A program made the translations under genes and the position numbers. The notes under the pieces were generated by a model. The model saw only the letters and a list, made by a program, of their open reading frames with translations, had not been told where the DNA came from and did not search any database. 64,000 nt of DNA, from the NCBI GenBank assembly GCA_029936425.1, contig JAPYSU010000013.1, forward strand, positions 7,190 to 71,189. The letters run 5' to 3'. The DNA is from Litorimonas sp. (GTDB lineage Bacteria; Pseudomonadota; Alphaproteobacteria; Caulobacterales; Maricaulaceae). Positions 26,013 to 35,710 of the stretch are shown in pieces. Every line of letters starts with the position of its first letter. Within the stretch, counting starts at the first letter, position 1.

Positions 26013-27827
26013 TTAAAACTCGAAGCCGCCTTCAATAAAGAGCGCTGTCGCTTTTTCCTTTTGCGGACTCAAAGTGGTGCCTGAAAGGCCCTGTGTTTCG
26101 CGCTCAATATATTGGGCCCCTGCCCCCACTCTGAATTTATCAAAGTCATATGTGAGTCCGGCGACAAATTGGTCTGATGTCAGATTGACGTTTTTATCCT
26201 TGGCATGGCCATAACCAAGGGTCACGCCTAGGTCAGAGGGCTTCCAGGTGGCGCCAATGTCCCAAGCCTCATAATCCCCGTTTTGCAGTCCGTTATTGGA
26301 TTGCAGAAATGATCCGCCAAGCGTGATATCCATCCAGGACGCCTCGGCCCCGAGATTAAAGCTTTCCAGATCATCCAGACCGGCAAATCCGCTTTGTTCT
26401 GACCCTCTGGCATATGTCGCCGTGCCTTCAATGGAGAGGCCGTTATCAAATGTTCTGTCGAGAGCCAGACCGACTTCGAAAATATCTTCCAGATCAGGAG
26501 CCAATGTTCCGGTTTCGTCATTGCGTTTGACGCAATAATCGACGCCGCAGGCGCGGGCATTGAGGGCGTAGGATCCGCCAAATTGCACGCCAAAGCCAAT
26601 GCTATCACCCAAAAGGCGCGGGCTGGTATAGGTAACCTTCTCTGAAAATCCGGACGCGTCATTGACGGTTTTGACGCTATCAAGCCCTGTATAGTCGACA
26701 GAAGAGTTTGACGCCCCCACAGCCAGAAGACTTGGCGCGCCGAGACTGAACAAATAAGCCGCCCCGTCATCGCGCCCAATTGTAACATCGCCATAAGCGC
26801 TGCGAAGGAATAAGTGGGCGCTTTCGAGGGCAATGCGTCCGTCTTCGGCCACGTCCGGACCATCGGTGTAGAAACGGGAGGTGTGTCCGCGAAGCGCGGT
26901 CGGAACGCCGTTCACCAGGGCCGAAGAACAGCCCGCGACGGTCGGCGGACAATCTGTAATCCGGCCGCCAAAGCCGCGGCGGAATTTATCATATTGCGCC
27001 CGCCCCTCGAGATTTATGCCGTATTCATAGCCTGTATCGGTGATCGCGCTGACTTCAAACTCCGCTTTGGCGTCGCCGACAAACTCCTCGCTCCAGTCGG
27101 ACTCTGAGGACACATCATCGTCGCGGGTGACAGCCGCCACGCCGCCTTTGATAAAGCCTCTGAGAATTGTTGTCAGATTACCGAGCCCCATTCTGTCTTT
27201 CCAGCTTCGCGGCGCCATAGGCCCGGATTGCGGAGGGTAGTTCTGCGGCGGAGCGCTTTGGGGAGGATAGTTTTGCGGGGCGGCTTGACCATAGGCCTGA
27301 TTATAGGTCTGGCCATAGGGCGAGCCCTGCGGCGCAGGATATCCACGGCCCGGTAACTGCTCCGGCGGGACATAGGCATTGGGCTGCGTTGAGCGCGTCT
27401 GTGGATATTGGCCTGTCCCGTATTGCGCGGGTTTGGACGGCGCAAAAGGAGAGGCCGAAGGCGCGCCGCTATATTGATACGGGCTGGATCCGCTGCTGGG
27501 GGGATAGTTTTGCAGGGCTTGTGTTTGAGAGGGTTGAGCTGCTCGGGACGCGGGCGCGTTTTGAGGTGGGTACGCTTGAGACGTTACGGCTCGTTGAGAA
27601 TTTTGCTCTGGCGCGCGATATTGCGGGGACGGGTCCCGTCTCTGCGGTTGAGGCGCTTGAGTTTCGGGCGTCTCCCACGCCTGCGAATTTCCGGTATTTG
27701 CAAAAGGCGACTGCGCGCTGGCGATGGTCATACCGCCAAGAACCGCGACGATGACCGGCCCTAGAAAATAAGCATAGCGAGGCGCAGCAAACCGGGACTG
27801 ATCGTCATATGAGTTTGACTGGGTCAA
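26013..27827 (-). CDS. Porin-like outer-membrane protein with a long Pro/Gln/Tyr-rich extension
   Basis: 604 residues. The start is a TTG at 27827, preceded by AGGAAGG; no ATG precedes the signal peptide (about residues 18-39, ending IASAQS). Residues about 40-210 are Pro/Gln/Ser/Tyr-rich with repeated YPPQ and YGQ units and should be disordered. A porin barrel follows (about 245-604) with alternating strands, two Cys pairs in loops (DCPPTVAGC, ACGVDYC) and the terminal Phe. It resembles the gram-negative porin family (Porin_4). A role for the extension, such as binding peptidoglycan or the cell surface, is speculative. Confidence 0.8.
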   Translation of the reverse strand: MTQSNSYDDQSRFAAPRYAYFLGPVIVAVLGGMTIASAQSPFANTGNSQAWETPETQAPQPQRRDPSPQYRAPEQNSQRAVTSQAYPPQNAPASRAAQPSQTQALQNYPPSSGSSPYQYSGAPSASPFAPSKPAQYGTGQYPQTRSTQPNAYVPPEQLPGRGYPAPQGSPYGQTYNQAYGQAAPQNYPPQSAPPQNYPPQSGPMAPRSWKDRMGLGNLTTILRGFIKGGVAAVTRDDDVSSESDWSEEFVGDAKAEFEVSAITDTGYEYGINLEGRAQYDKFRRGFGGRITDCPPTVAGCSSALVNGVPTALRGHTSRFYTDGPDVAEDGRIALESAHLFLRSAYGDVTIGRDDGAAYLFSLGAPSLLAVGASNSSVDYTGLDSVKTVNDASGFSEKVTYTSPRLLGDSIGFGVQFGGSYALNARACGVDYCVKRNDETGTLAPDLEDIFEVGLALDRTFDNGLSIEGTATYARGSEQSGFAGLDDLESFNLGAEASWMDITLGGSFLQSNNGLQNGDYEAWDIGATWKPSDLGVTLGYGHAKDKNVNLTSDQFVAGLTYDFDKFRVGAGAQYIERETQGLSGTTLSPQKEKATALFIEGGFEF

Positions 27828-28058
27828 TATCTGCCGCCTTCCTGCTTTCTGTCGTTGGGGCCTAGAGAATCACAACAGGCCCGCATTAACCTTTTGTGTG
27901 GCAGAGTCCCCCCTAAAAAATGGTTAACAAAGTTTAAAATCTGCAGTCTTAAGGGGTTTTTCTCTGTCCGCCCAAACCGCTTTCCTGCAAACAGAGTCTG
28001 GCCCTGTCAAAATTTTACGTTATAAGCCGCAAAAGCTTTCTTATATTCGGAGCCTTAA
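27828..28058. promoter_or_regulatory. Divergent regulatory gap between porin and DUF3576 genes; CtrA-like motif
   Basis: 231 bp between two divergently read genes. TTAACAAAGTTTAA at 27924-27937 has two TTAA half sites with 6 bases between; the CtrA consensus has 7, so the match is imperfect. No clean -35/-10 pair was identified. The gap must hold the promoters for both genes. Confidence 0.3.
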
Positions 28059-28523
28059 ATGTCTTTCAAATTCTCACGCCCTCTCCTTTTGAGTGCTGCC
28101 TTTGCCCTTATCACGGCCCCGGCCCTGTCCGCCTGCGGCACACTAGGTATTGGCGGCAAGAAAAAAGCCCGCGCTGTCTCTCAAACGCAAGCGCCGAATA
28201 TGGGTGTGAATTCTTATTTGTGGCGCGCGTCTCTCGAAACGCTCAACTTTATGCCTCTGGCCGAAGTCGATCCGTTTGGCGGCGTGATCGTCACAGACTG
28301 GTATGCGTCTGAAAATGCCCCGAATGAGCGCTTCAAGGCCAATGTCTATATTCTGGACACAGCGCTTCGCGCAGATGCGTTGAAAGCCTCAATTTTCAAA
28401 CAAACCCGCGGCCCCGCAGGCTGGTCAGACGCGTCGGTTGATGCCGATACGGCTCGTCAGATCGAAAACTCTATCCTGACACGCGCCCGCCAGCTTTATA
28501 TCGCGACCGTCGATAGCCAATAG
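28059..28523 (+). CDS. DUF3576 lipoprotein
   Basis: 154 residues with lipobox LSAC (Cys26). The rest matches the DUF3576 pattern: GVNSYLWRASLETLNFMPLAEVDPFGGVIVTDWY and a later NSILTRARQLYI. The domain is common in alphaproteobacteria and often sits near leuS-lptE, as here. Its function is unknown; it is probably a periplasmic face lipoprotein. Confidence 0.85.
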   Translation: MSFKFSRPLLLSAAFALITAPALSACGTLGIGGKKKARAVSQTQAPNMGVNSYLWRASLETLNFMPLAEVDPFGGVIVTDWYASENAPNERFKANVYILDTALRADALKASIFKQTRGPAGWSDASVDADTARQIENSILTRARQLYIATVDSQ

Positions 28524-28551
28524 GCATTTTGGAAAGCTGTGAAGTGAATTC

Positions 28552-28582
28552 TCCCGGTCCCCGCGTGCCGGGATTTTCGTTT
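28552..28582 (+). terminator. Terminator candidate after the DUF3576 gene
   Basis: TCCCGG and CCGGGA pair around a 10-base loop, followed by TTTTCGTTT, some 30 bp past the stop codon. The CCGGGATTTT motif recurs about 25 bp later, so a second weak structure is possible. Confidence 0.5.
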
Positions 28583-28691
28583 GTGGGCCGGGATTTTTGT
28601 TAGCCCGCGCGGCATTAGGGCCGTTGCGCCTCGCGCCTGATGCTATAGAGACAGGTTTACAATCATAATCTGAATGAGTTCGAGAGTTTTC

Positions 28692-31376
28692 ATGTCCGAT
28701 AAAGACACATCCCGATATAATGCCGCAGAAGTCGAGCCGCGCTGGCAAAACGTCTGGGCCGAACGCGATGTTTACCGCGCCAAGGACGATAGCGGCAAAC
28801 CGAAATTTTACGCGCTCGAAATGTTTCCTTACCCCTCTGGCCGCATTCACATGGGCCATGTCCGTAACTACGCCATGGGCGATGTCGTCGCGCGCTATAA
28901 AAAAGCGCAAGGGTTTGAAGTGCTCCACCCGATGGGCTGGGATGCATTTGGTATGCCGGCCGAAAACGCGGCCAAGGAAAACGGCGGCCATCCGAAAGAT
29001 TGGACTTACGGCAATATCGACGCCATGCGCGCGCCGATGCAGCGGCTTGGCTTTGCGCTGGATTGGTCGCGCGAATTCGCGACCTGCGACGAGGCTTATT
29101 ACAAGCAGCAACAGGCCATTTTCCTGAAATTCTGGGATAAGGGTCTTGTGTACCGTAAAACCGCCAAGGTGAATTGGGACCCGGTCGATAACACCGTGCT
29201 TGCCAATGAACAGGTCATTGACGGCAAGGGCTGGCGCTCCGGCGCGGTCGTCGAGCAGCGCGACATGGATCAATGGTTTTTCAAAATTACCAATTACGCG
29301 GAAGAACTTCTCGAAGGCCTCGATACACTGGATCGCTGGCCGGAAAAGGTCCGCACCATGCAAGCCAATTGGATTGGCAAGTCCGAAGGGCTGGAGATGC
29401 GGTTTGAATGGGCAAGACCTTACTCGTTTGCACATTTACAGCCCTCACCAGAGGCTGAACCCCATCAAAACATATTAGAGGTTACTGATTATGGGCCTCC
29501 TGAGGCCATTCTAGCAACAACTGAAAATCCGTTTCAAATGGGCGTTGAAGTTTTTACAACCCGCCCTGATACACTTTTCGGCGCATCCTTTATTGCGCTT
29601 TCACCTGACCACCCATTTACGAAAAAACTAGCTAAGCAAAACTCTAAAATCGAAAGTTTTCGGAAAGATTGCGCAAAAATCGGGACAACCGAAGAAGCCA
29701 TTGCGACTGCCCCCAAGCTTGGTTTCGATACGGGATTGAAAGTTAAACATCCTTTTATAGACGGCAAAACCCTTCCTGTCTGGATCGCGAACTTTGTCTT
29801 GATGGGGTATGGGACCGGCGCGATTTTCGGCTGTCCGGCTCATGATCAACGCGACCTTGATTTTGCGCGGAAATATGATCTCGACGTGACTCCGGTGGTT
29901 CTCCCTGAGGGCGAGAGCGCGGAGAGTTATGACGTCGAAAACGAAGCCTATACGGGCGAAGGCATATTATTTAATTCCGACTTCCTAAATGGTTTGAATA
30001 AAGAAAAAGGTATTCCGAAAGCTATCGATGCTATCGAGGAAGTTGGTTTTGGTCACGGCGTGACAAATTACCGTCTGCGTGATTGGGGCGTGTCGCGCCA
30101 ACGTTATTGGGGCTGCCCGATTCCGGTTATTCATTGCGAGGATTGCGGCGCCCTGCCCGTACCGGAAAAAGACCTGCCAGTTGCCCTGCCCTATGATAAT
30201 ATCGACCTGACCATTCCGGGTAATCCTCTGGACCGCCATCCGACATTCAAACATGTCGATTGCCCGAAATGCGGAAAAGCGGCGCGGCGCGAAACGGATA
30301 CGCTCGATACATTTGCCGATAGTTCCTGGTATTTTGCGCGCTTTGCCGGCGGCAATACGGACGATAGACCGTTTGATAAAAAAGCGGCGAGCGAATGGCT
30401 CCCCGTCGATCAATATGTCGGCGGCGTGGAACATGCCGTGCTTCACCTTCTCTATGCGCGTTTCTTTACGCGCGGCCTGCGCGATTGCGGCCTGCTCGAC
30501 TTGCCAAGCGGCGAACCTTTTGCGGGTCTGTTCACTCAGGGCATGGTGACTCACGCAGTCTTTACCGATGAAGACGGGAACTTTATTGTTCCTGCTGATG
30601 TCGATGAAAAAGACGGACAGCTTATCAATCTGAATTCAGGCAAGCCCGTCACCAAGGGCGATGTCATCAAGATGTCGAAGTCCAAGAAAAATGTCGTCGA
30701 CCCGGACGATATTATAAAAACTTACGGCGCAGATGTGGCGCGCTGGTTTGTGCTCTCCGACTCTCCGCCCGAGCGGGATGTGGAATGGACAGAATCCGGC
30801 GTTATCGGCGCCTGGCGGTTTTCCAAAAAGGTCTGGTCACTTGTCGCGGGTGTTGAAAAAGGCGACCCAATGGTCGTAGCCGCAAACGCTTCGGGCGAGG
30901 CCCTTGAGCTTCGCCGATTTGCGCATAAGGCAATGGAGAAAATCACCAGCGGCATCGAAGCTTTCCGCTTCAACACCTCGGTCGCGCAAATATATGAGCT
31001 GACCAACGCTCTGTCCAAATACAAGACCAATGACGATGCCAAAATGGAAGCGCTCGGCATCCTTATCCGCTCAATCGCGCCCTTCATGCCGCATCTGGCC
31101 GAGGAATGCTGGCAAGCGCTTGGCGGAGACGACCTCGTCTATCACGCGCCCTGGCCCAAGGTGGATGAGGACATGCTGGTCGAAGACACGGTCACCCTGC
31201 CCGTTCAAGTTAATGGCAAGCGACGGTCGGAAATTAATGTGCCCGCCGATATGGCAAAAGACGACATTGAAGCGCTCGCCAGAGCGGATGAAAGTGTTGT
31301 TCGGTCCATAGAAGGTCTGACTATCCGAAAAGTCATTATTGTCCCGGGCCGGATTGTGAATATAGTAGCGAATTAG
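28692..31376 (+). CDS. leuS: Leucyl-tRNA synthetase
   Basis: 894 residues from the ATG at 28692 (an earlier in-frame ATG lies at 28674). HIGH-type motif PYPSGRIHMGHVRNY is at about residue 42, KMSKSKKNVVDPDDII at about 660. The CP1 editing domain carries VFTTRPDTLFGASFIALSPDHP and the GTGAIFGCPAHDQRDLDFA run. It joins Leu to tRNA-Leu and edits mis-acylated tRNA. Within CP1, bases about 29400-29780 are visibly more AT-rich and include a roughly 35-residue stretch unlike the usual length (see finding). lptE and holA follow in one likely operon. Confidence 0.97.
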   Translation: MSDKDTSRYNAAEVEPRWQNVWAERDVYRAKDDSGKPKFYALEMFPYPSGRIHMGHVRNYAMGDVVARYKKAQGFEVLHPMGWDAFGMPAENAAKENGGHPKDWTYGNIDAMRAPMQRLGFALDWSREFATCDEAYYKQQQAIFLKFWDKGLVYRKTAKVNWDPVDNTVLANEQVIDGKGWRSGAVVEQRDMDQWFFKITNYAEELLEGLDTLDRWPEKVRTMQANWIGKSEGLEMRFEWARPYSFAHLQPSPEAEPHQNILEVTDYGPPEAILATTENPFQMGVEVFTTRPDTLFGASFIALSPDHPFTKKLAKQNSKIESFRKDCAKIGTTEEAIATAPKLGFDTGLKVKHPFIDGKTLPVWIANFVLMGYGTGAIFGCPAHDQRDLDFARKYDLDVTPVVLPEGESAESYDVENEAYTGEGILFNSDFLNGLNKEKGIPKAIDAIEEVGFGHGVTNYRLRDWGVSRQRYWGCPIPVIHCEDCGALPVPEKDLPVALPYDNIDLTIPGNPLDRHPTFKHVDCPKCGKAARRETDTLDTFADSSWYFARFAGGNTDDRPFDKKAASEWLPVDQYVGGVEHAVLHLLYARFFTRGLRDCGLLDLPSGEPFAGLFTQGMVTHAVFTDEDGNFIVPADVDEKDGQLINLNSGKPVTKGDVIKMSKSKKNVVDPDDIIKTYGADVARWFVLSDSPPERDVEWTESGVIGAWRFSKKVWSLVAGVEKGDPMVVAANASGEALELRRFAHKAMEKITSGIEAFRFNTSVAQIYELTNALSKYKTNDDAKMEALGILIRSIAPFMPHLAEECWQALGGDDLVYHAPWPKVDEDMLVEDTVTLPVQVNGKRRSEINVPADMAKDDIEALARADESVVRSIEGLTIRKVIIVPGRIVNIVAN

Positions 31377-31385
31377 GAGCCCGTT

Positions 31386-31922
31386 ATGCGTAAATTTGCT
31401 GTTTTAACCACTGCCTGCCTCAGCCTCGGAGTTTTGGGATTATCTGCCTGCGGGTTTACGCCGATGCATTCCCCTCAGGCGCTTTCGCTGGACGGGGCGC
31501 AGCCTCTCCAGATGATTACGGTCGACATGAAAGACGGCAAAGACGTCAATGACAAGGAAGCGGGCTTTTTTGTCCTCCAACGTCTTCGTGACCGCGTCGG
31601 AACGAATAGCGGTAAATACACGCTAACCGTGACGCCGTCCTGGCGCCGGGGGCGATTGGGTATTTCCGCCAATGATGTGGCGTCTCGCTATGACGGTACG
31701 GTGACGGCTAATTACGTCCTGACCGAAACTAAGACCGGAAATATTCTCGACAGAGGCCGCGTTACGGCGGTGTCAACCTTTGCCGCTTCCAGAGATCCTT
31801 ACGGCGTTATCGCATCCAATGACAACGCCATTCAGACCACAGCGGCAGAAGCGGCAGATCGCCTGATTGTCAAATTGGCGGGGTATTTCTCAGATTCGAA
31901 AGACGCGCCCGAAGCCGAATGA
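31386..31922 (+). CDS. lptE: LPS-assembly lipoprotein LptE
   Basis: 178 residues with lipobox LSAC (Cys22) followed by GFTPMH. The leuS-lptE-holA order is a common proteobacterial arrangement and supports the call. LptE plugs the LptD barrel that inserts lipopolysaccharide into the outer membrane. Sequence conservation is low in this family, so context carries much of the weight. The start is preceded by AGGAG. Confidence 0.85.
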   Translation: MRKFAVLTTACLSLGVLGLSACGFTPMHSPQALSLDGAQPLQMITVDMKDGKDVNDKEAGFFVLQRLRDRVGTNSGKYTLTVTPSWRRGRLGISANDVASRYDGTVTANYVLTETKTGNILDRGRVTAVSTFAASRDPYGVIASNDNAIQTTAAEAADRLIVKLAGYFSDSKDAPEAE

Positions 31923-31932
31923 AGCCGCCGAC

Positions 31933-32982
31933 ATGAAACTGACCGGCACGCGCGCGACAAAATTTCTCGACTCCCCGCCCTCTGACATTATCGGCGTGTT
32001 GCTCTTTGGGCCGGATCGGGGCTTGGTCAAATCCCGCAGTGCGGCGCTTTCGCAAAAGTTTATGCCCAATGAGGATGCGTTCGGCACGACCATTCTGACG
32101 GCAGATGATCTCTCTGGCGATCCGGCCCGCCTCGCCGATGAGATGAGCGCGCTGTCTTTACTTGGTGACGACCGATTGGTCAGGCTGCGCCTCGATCACG
32201 AGCGAAACGGCGCGGTGATTTCCAAGCTCATAAAACAATTCGATACGGAGCCTGAAAAAGCGGAAGCCAAACTTATCATCGAAGCCGGGGACATGACCCC
32301 GCGTTCCGCTATCCGTAAGGCCTGCGAAGCCGCTGGGAATTTTGCCTCTATCGGCTGTTATGCCGCCAGTGCAAAAGATCTGGCCCAGCAAATCAAATCC
32401 ACCTTTTCAGAGTTGAACATAGGGATAGACCCCGACGCGCTTGAACACTGGCTGCCCTTACTGGAGGGCGATCACGCCCTCGCCACGAATGAAATTGAAA
32501 AAATGGCGCTTTATAAAGGCTATGGCAAAGCTGCAGGCGCGGTTGTGACAATGTCGGACATACGGGCGGTAGCCGCCGGCGGGCAAAGCGCTTCAATAGA
32601 TTCGATTGTTATGCAAACCCTAAGCGGTGATGTCGAAAGCGCGGATGCCAGCTATCGCCGGGCCATGAGCGGAAAGGTCAATCCGGTTTCCGTTCTCATT
32701 GGACTGCAGCGCCATCTTTTGCGCCTTATCGAAGCGTCCATGTCCCTCGAAAGCGGTGAAAATATGGGGCAGGCCTTGCGATCGCTTCGCCCGCCCGTCT
32801 TTGCCATGCAGGAAGATTTATTCAGGCAGCACCTTTCCATCTGGCCTTTGACTATGTTACGCCGCGCTCTGATACAAAGCCAAAAGGCGGAACGAGAGAT
32901 TAAAACCGCAGCCTCCCCCGCCGAGGCGATTATGGGCCGCCTATTACTGGCCCTGTCCTCTTACGCCGGAAAAAGGATCTAG
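31933..32982 (+). CDS. holA: DNA polymerase III subunit delta
   Basis: 349 residues from the ATG at 31933; a start 66 bp earlier would overlap lptE. It is an AAA+-like clamp-loader arm that opens the beta clamp. Readable segments are VLLFGPDRGLVKSR near the start, LIIEAGDMTPRSAIRKACEA in the middle and QKAEREIKTAASPAEAIMGRLLLAL at the end. It lies between lptE and the MscS gene on the same strand, as expected for Caulobacter-type order near parB. Confidence 0.9.
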   Translation: MKLTGTRATKFLDSPPSDIIGVLLFGPDRGLVKSRSAALSQKFMPNEDAFGTTILTADDLSGDPARLADEMSALSLLGDDRLVRLRLDHERNGAVISKLIKQFDTEPEKAEAKLIIEAGDMTPRSAIRKACEAAGNFASIGCYAASAKDLAQQIKSTFSELNIGIDPDALEHWLPLLEGDHALATNEIEKMALYKGYGKAAGAVVTMSDIRAVAAGGQSASIDSIVMQTLSGDVESADASYRRAMSGKVNPVSVLIGLQRHLLRLIEASMSLESGENMGQALRSLRPPVFAMQEDLFRQHLSIWPLTMLRRALIQSQKAEREIKTAASPAEAIMGRLLLALSSYAGKRI

Positions 32983-32987
32983 GATTG

Positions 32988-33881
32988 ATGGAAGAATTTA
33001 GTCAAATGTGGACCAAAACAACGGAACAGTTTCCTCTGCTGATTGCAGGGATTATGACTGTTGCAGCCGCTCTCGCTATACTGGTTATCGGGTGGGTTTT
33101 TGCGAGATGGGTTAGGGGGCGTGTCAATAAGGTCAAATTCGGAAAACACGAAATAGACCCGACATTACGGCCTGTTATAGCTTCCGTTGTCTTTTACATT
33201 GTTATGGCAATGACGCTTTATGCCTTCCTGATAAAGTTGGGCGTACCGCCGGCATCTCTCTTGGCCGTATTTGGCGCCGCAGGCCTGGCGATTGGTCTCG
33301 CGCTGAAAGACACGCTCTCCAATATTGCCGCCGGCGTCATGATGCTGATTCTCCGCCCTCTTGCCGTGGGGGACTTTGTCGAAACGGACGGTTTCGCCGG
33401 AACGGTGACGGAGCTTGGTCTGTTTGCCACGACCGTAAAGTCGTTTGATGGCCTTTTCATGTATGTCCCGAATTCGCAGGTCTGGACAGATAAGCTTGTT
33501 AATTATGGACGGCACCAGAACCGGAAGGCGATTATTGATATCGGCGTCGGCTATGATACGGATCTCGCGAAATGCCGGGATTTGATGCTGGAAGCGATGT
33601 CCAATTTTGAAGGCGTCACAGAAGAGCCGACCCCGCCCGAAGCTTATGTGATGGGATTTGGAGATAGCGCTATTGATATGAATTTCCGATGCTGGATGCC
33701 GGGGGATAACTGGTTCAAACGCGCATCAGATCTTCGCATTCATATGAAAGAGACGCTCGATAAAGCGGATATCGAAATTCCATTCCCGCAGCGCGTCCTG
33801 ACTATGACCGAAGCGCCGGTAAAGGTGGATATGAAGACCCCGCCAAAACGATCTTCCACGACGAAAAAGTCTTCTAAATAA
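32988..33881 (+). CDS. Small-conductance mechanosensitive channel (MscS family)
   Basis: 297 residues from the ATG at 32988 (a TTG lies one codon earlier). Three membrane segments (about 17-38, 60-83, 92-115) come before the pore helix AVFGAAGLAIGLALKDTLSNIAAGVMML. The beta and C-terminal domains follow with PFAVGD-like LRPLAVGDFVETDGFAGTVTELGLF. The Ser/Lys-rich tail is a family variant. It opens under hypo-osmotic shock. It begins 5 bp after the holA stop and converges on parB. Confidence 0.93.
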   Translation: MEEFSQMWTKTTEQFPLLIAGIMTVAAALAILVIGWVFARWVRGRVNKVKFGKHEIDPTLRPVIASVVFYIVMAMTLYAFLIKLGVPPASLLAVFGAAGLAIGLALKDTLSNIAAGVMMLILRPLAVGDFVETDGFAGTVTELGLFATTVKSFDGLFMYVPNSQVWTDKLVNYGRHQNRKAIIDIGVGYDTDLAKCRDLMLEAMSNFEGVTEEPTPPEAYVMGFGDSAIDMNFRCWMPGDNWFKRASDLRIHMKETLDKADIEIPFPQRVLTMTEAPVKVDMKTPPKRSSTTKKSSK

Positions 33882-33905
33882 TTATTTTGACGCGGCGGGC
33901 CGTCT

Positions 33906-34868
33906 TTAGCTTTTCAGCCTTCGGATGATTTCCTCAAGCTGGTCGCCGCTTTTATAGGTTATTTTCAGGCTGCCGCCTGGGCCTTTATGGTTCAGATCGA
34001 CCTGTAAGCCGAGCGCGTCCGTCATTTTGTGCTCAAGCGCCTGAGTATCGGCGTCTTTATAGTGTCTGGCTTTCGTCGCTTTTCCATCCGATTTTTTTAT
34101 GCGGCGCACCCAATCTTCGGCTTCGCGCACACTCAGTTTCTTATCTGCGATTTCACCGGCCAGAGCGAGGGGGTCAGGAGCAGAAATAATCGCTCTCGCA
34201 TGACCGGCCGAGATTTCGCCTTTCGCCAGCATTTCCTGAGCCAGTTTCGGAAGTTTCAAAAGGCGGAGCATATTGGCAATATGTGAGCGGGACTTGCCGA
34301 CGGCCTCTGCCACCTCTTCCTGTTTGCGGTAAAAATCGTTTATCAGCGATTCATAGGCTTGGGCCTCTTCGATCGGGTTGAGATCTGCGCGCTGAACATT
34401 CTCAATAACGCCGATTTGCAGGACTTCCTCATCGTTCAAATCCCGAATGAGAACCGGCATGGCTGTTAAGCCCGCGGCTGTGGCGGCTTGCCAGCGGCGT
34501 TCCCCCGCAACAATCTGAAATCTGGTATCTTCTTTATTCGACAGAGGGCGAACCAATATCGGCTGCAAAACGCCTTTGGCTTTGATGGATTCCGTCAGCT
34601 CGGAGAGTTTTTCCTTGTCAAAATACCTTCTTGGCTGCTCCGGGTTTCGTTCCAATCTGTCGATAGATAAAAACTGCACGCGGCGGCTATTGAGGTCCGG
34701 GGTTTCAGCTACGCCCCGCTCTTTCGGTTTGGCTTTGCTCTCAGTTACATTTTGCTCTTTAGAAAGTGGGCCGACATCACTCATCAAGGCAGAAAGACCC
34801 CGCCCCAATCCCCGGGCGGAGGTTTTCTTTTTTTCTGTCCCGGATTTATCTTTGGAAGAATTGGACAT
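33906..34868 (-). CDS. parB: Chromosome partitioning protein ParB
   Basis: 320 residues. The CTP-binding N-terminal domain has the GERRWQAATAAGL box and ENVQRADLNPIEEAQAYESL. The HTH is VAEAVGKSRSHIANMLRLLKLP (about 185-207). The C-terminal dimerisation domain closes it. It binds parS and spreads as a CTP-driven clamp. Three parS sites lie 1.4 to 3.4 kb upstream of its start, in rsmG, mnmG and the mnmG leader. The ATG has AAAGG before it. Confidence 0.97.
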   Translation of the reverse strand: MSNSSKDKSGTEKKKTSARGLGRGLSALMSDVGPLSKEQNVTESKAKPKERGVAETPDLNSRRVQFLSIDRLERNPEQPRRYFDKEKLSELTESIKAKGVLQPILVRPLSNKEDTRFQIVAGERRWQAATAAGLTAMPVLIRDLNDEEVLQIGVIENVQRADLNPIEEAQAYESLINDFYRKQEEVAEAVGKSRSHIANMLRLLKLPKLAQEMLAKGEISAGHARAIISAPDPLALAGEIADKKLSVREAEDWVRRIKKSDGKATKARHYKDADTQALEHKMTDALGLQVDLNHKGPGGSLKITYKSGDQLEEIIRRLKS

Positions 34869-34900
34869 AGTCTAAACCTTTGAAATAAAACAATTATCAG

Positions 34901-35689
34901 TCATGAAGACTTTGTTTTCTGATGTCGGGACAATATCTCAGCGGCCAATTGCCGATAGGCGACTGACCCTGCGCATGTCGGATCATAAGTCAGAACCGGC
35001 TGTCCAAAAGACGGCGCCTCGGCAATTCTGACATTTCGCGGAATCAGCGTTTTAAAAACAGCGCGGCCTAAATGCTTTCTGACGTCGTCTGCCACCTGTG
35101 AGGACAGACGGTTTCGTTGGTCATACATGGTCAGCATCACGCCATCGATCACCAGATTTGGGTTTAAATTGGCTTTGGCCATTTCAACGGTTTTCAAAAG
35201 CTGACTCAGACCTTCCAGGGCAAAAAACTCGCACTGTAGAGGGACAATAACGGATCGGGCCGCGCAAAGAGCGTTAATCGTCAGAAGGTTGAGGGAAGGG
35301 GGGCAATCCACGAGCACGTAATCATATTTTTCTCCGCCCTGACGTACCATTTCGGCAATAGCGTCGCGCAACAGGACCGTCCGGCCTTCTTTATTGCCGA
35401 TTTCCATTTCGGCAGCGGACAGATCAATATGAGAGGGGATGATAGATAAGCCGCTAACGGAGGTCTCAGAAATGGATTCGCGAAGGGGAAGTCCGTCAGT
35501 CAACACGTGATAAATTGATTTGTCTCGATTTTGACGCCCGACCCCCAGCCCGGTAGACGCATTGCCCTGCGGGTCGATATCGATCAAGAGAACAGACTGG
35601 CCTTCCAACGCCAGAGCCGCCGCAAGGTTGATAGAGGTTGTCGTTTTTCCAACACCGCCTTTTTGATTCACAATCGCAATAACGCGCAT
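34901..35689 (-). CDS. parA: Chromosome partitioning ATPase ParA
   Basis: 262 residues from the ATG at 35689 (AAGG site upstream). A GTG at 35710, directly after the rsmG stop, is an alternative giving 269. The deviant Walker A VNQKGGVGKTTTSINLAAAL and the Walker B region DYVLVDCPPSLNLLTINAL mark it as a MinD/ParA ATPase. It segregates origins by working with ParB-parS. It precedes parB by 32 bp. Confidence 0.96.
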   Translation of the reverse strand: MRVIAIVNQKGGVGKTTTSINLAAALALEGQSVLLIDIDPQGNASTGLGVGRQNRDKSIYHVLTDGLPLRESISETSVSGLSIIPSHIDLSAAEMEIGNKEGRTVLLRDAIAEMVRQGGEKYDYVLVDCPPSLNLLTINALCAARSVIVPLQCEFFALEGLSQLLKTVEMAKANLNPNLVIDGVMLTMYDQRNRLSSQVADDVRKHLGRAVFKTLIPRNVRIAEAPSFGQPVLTYDPTCAGSVAYRQLAAEILSRHQKTKSS

Positions 35690-35710
35690 TTCATCAACCT
35701 TTTCCGTCAC

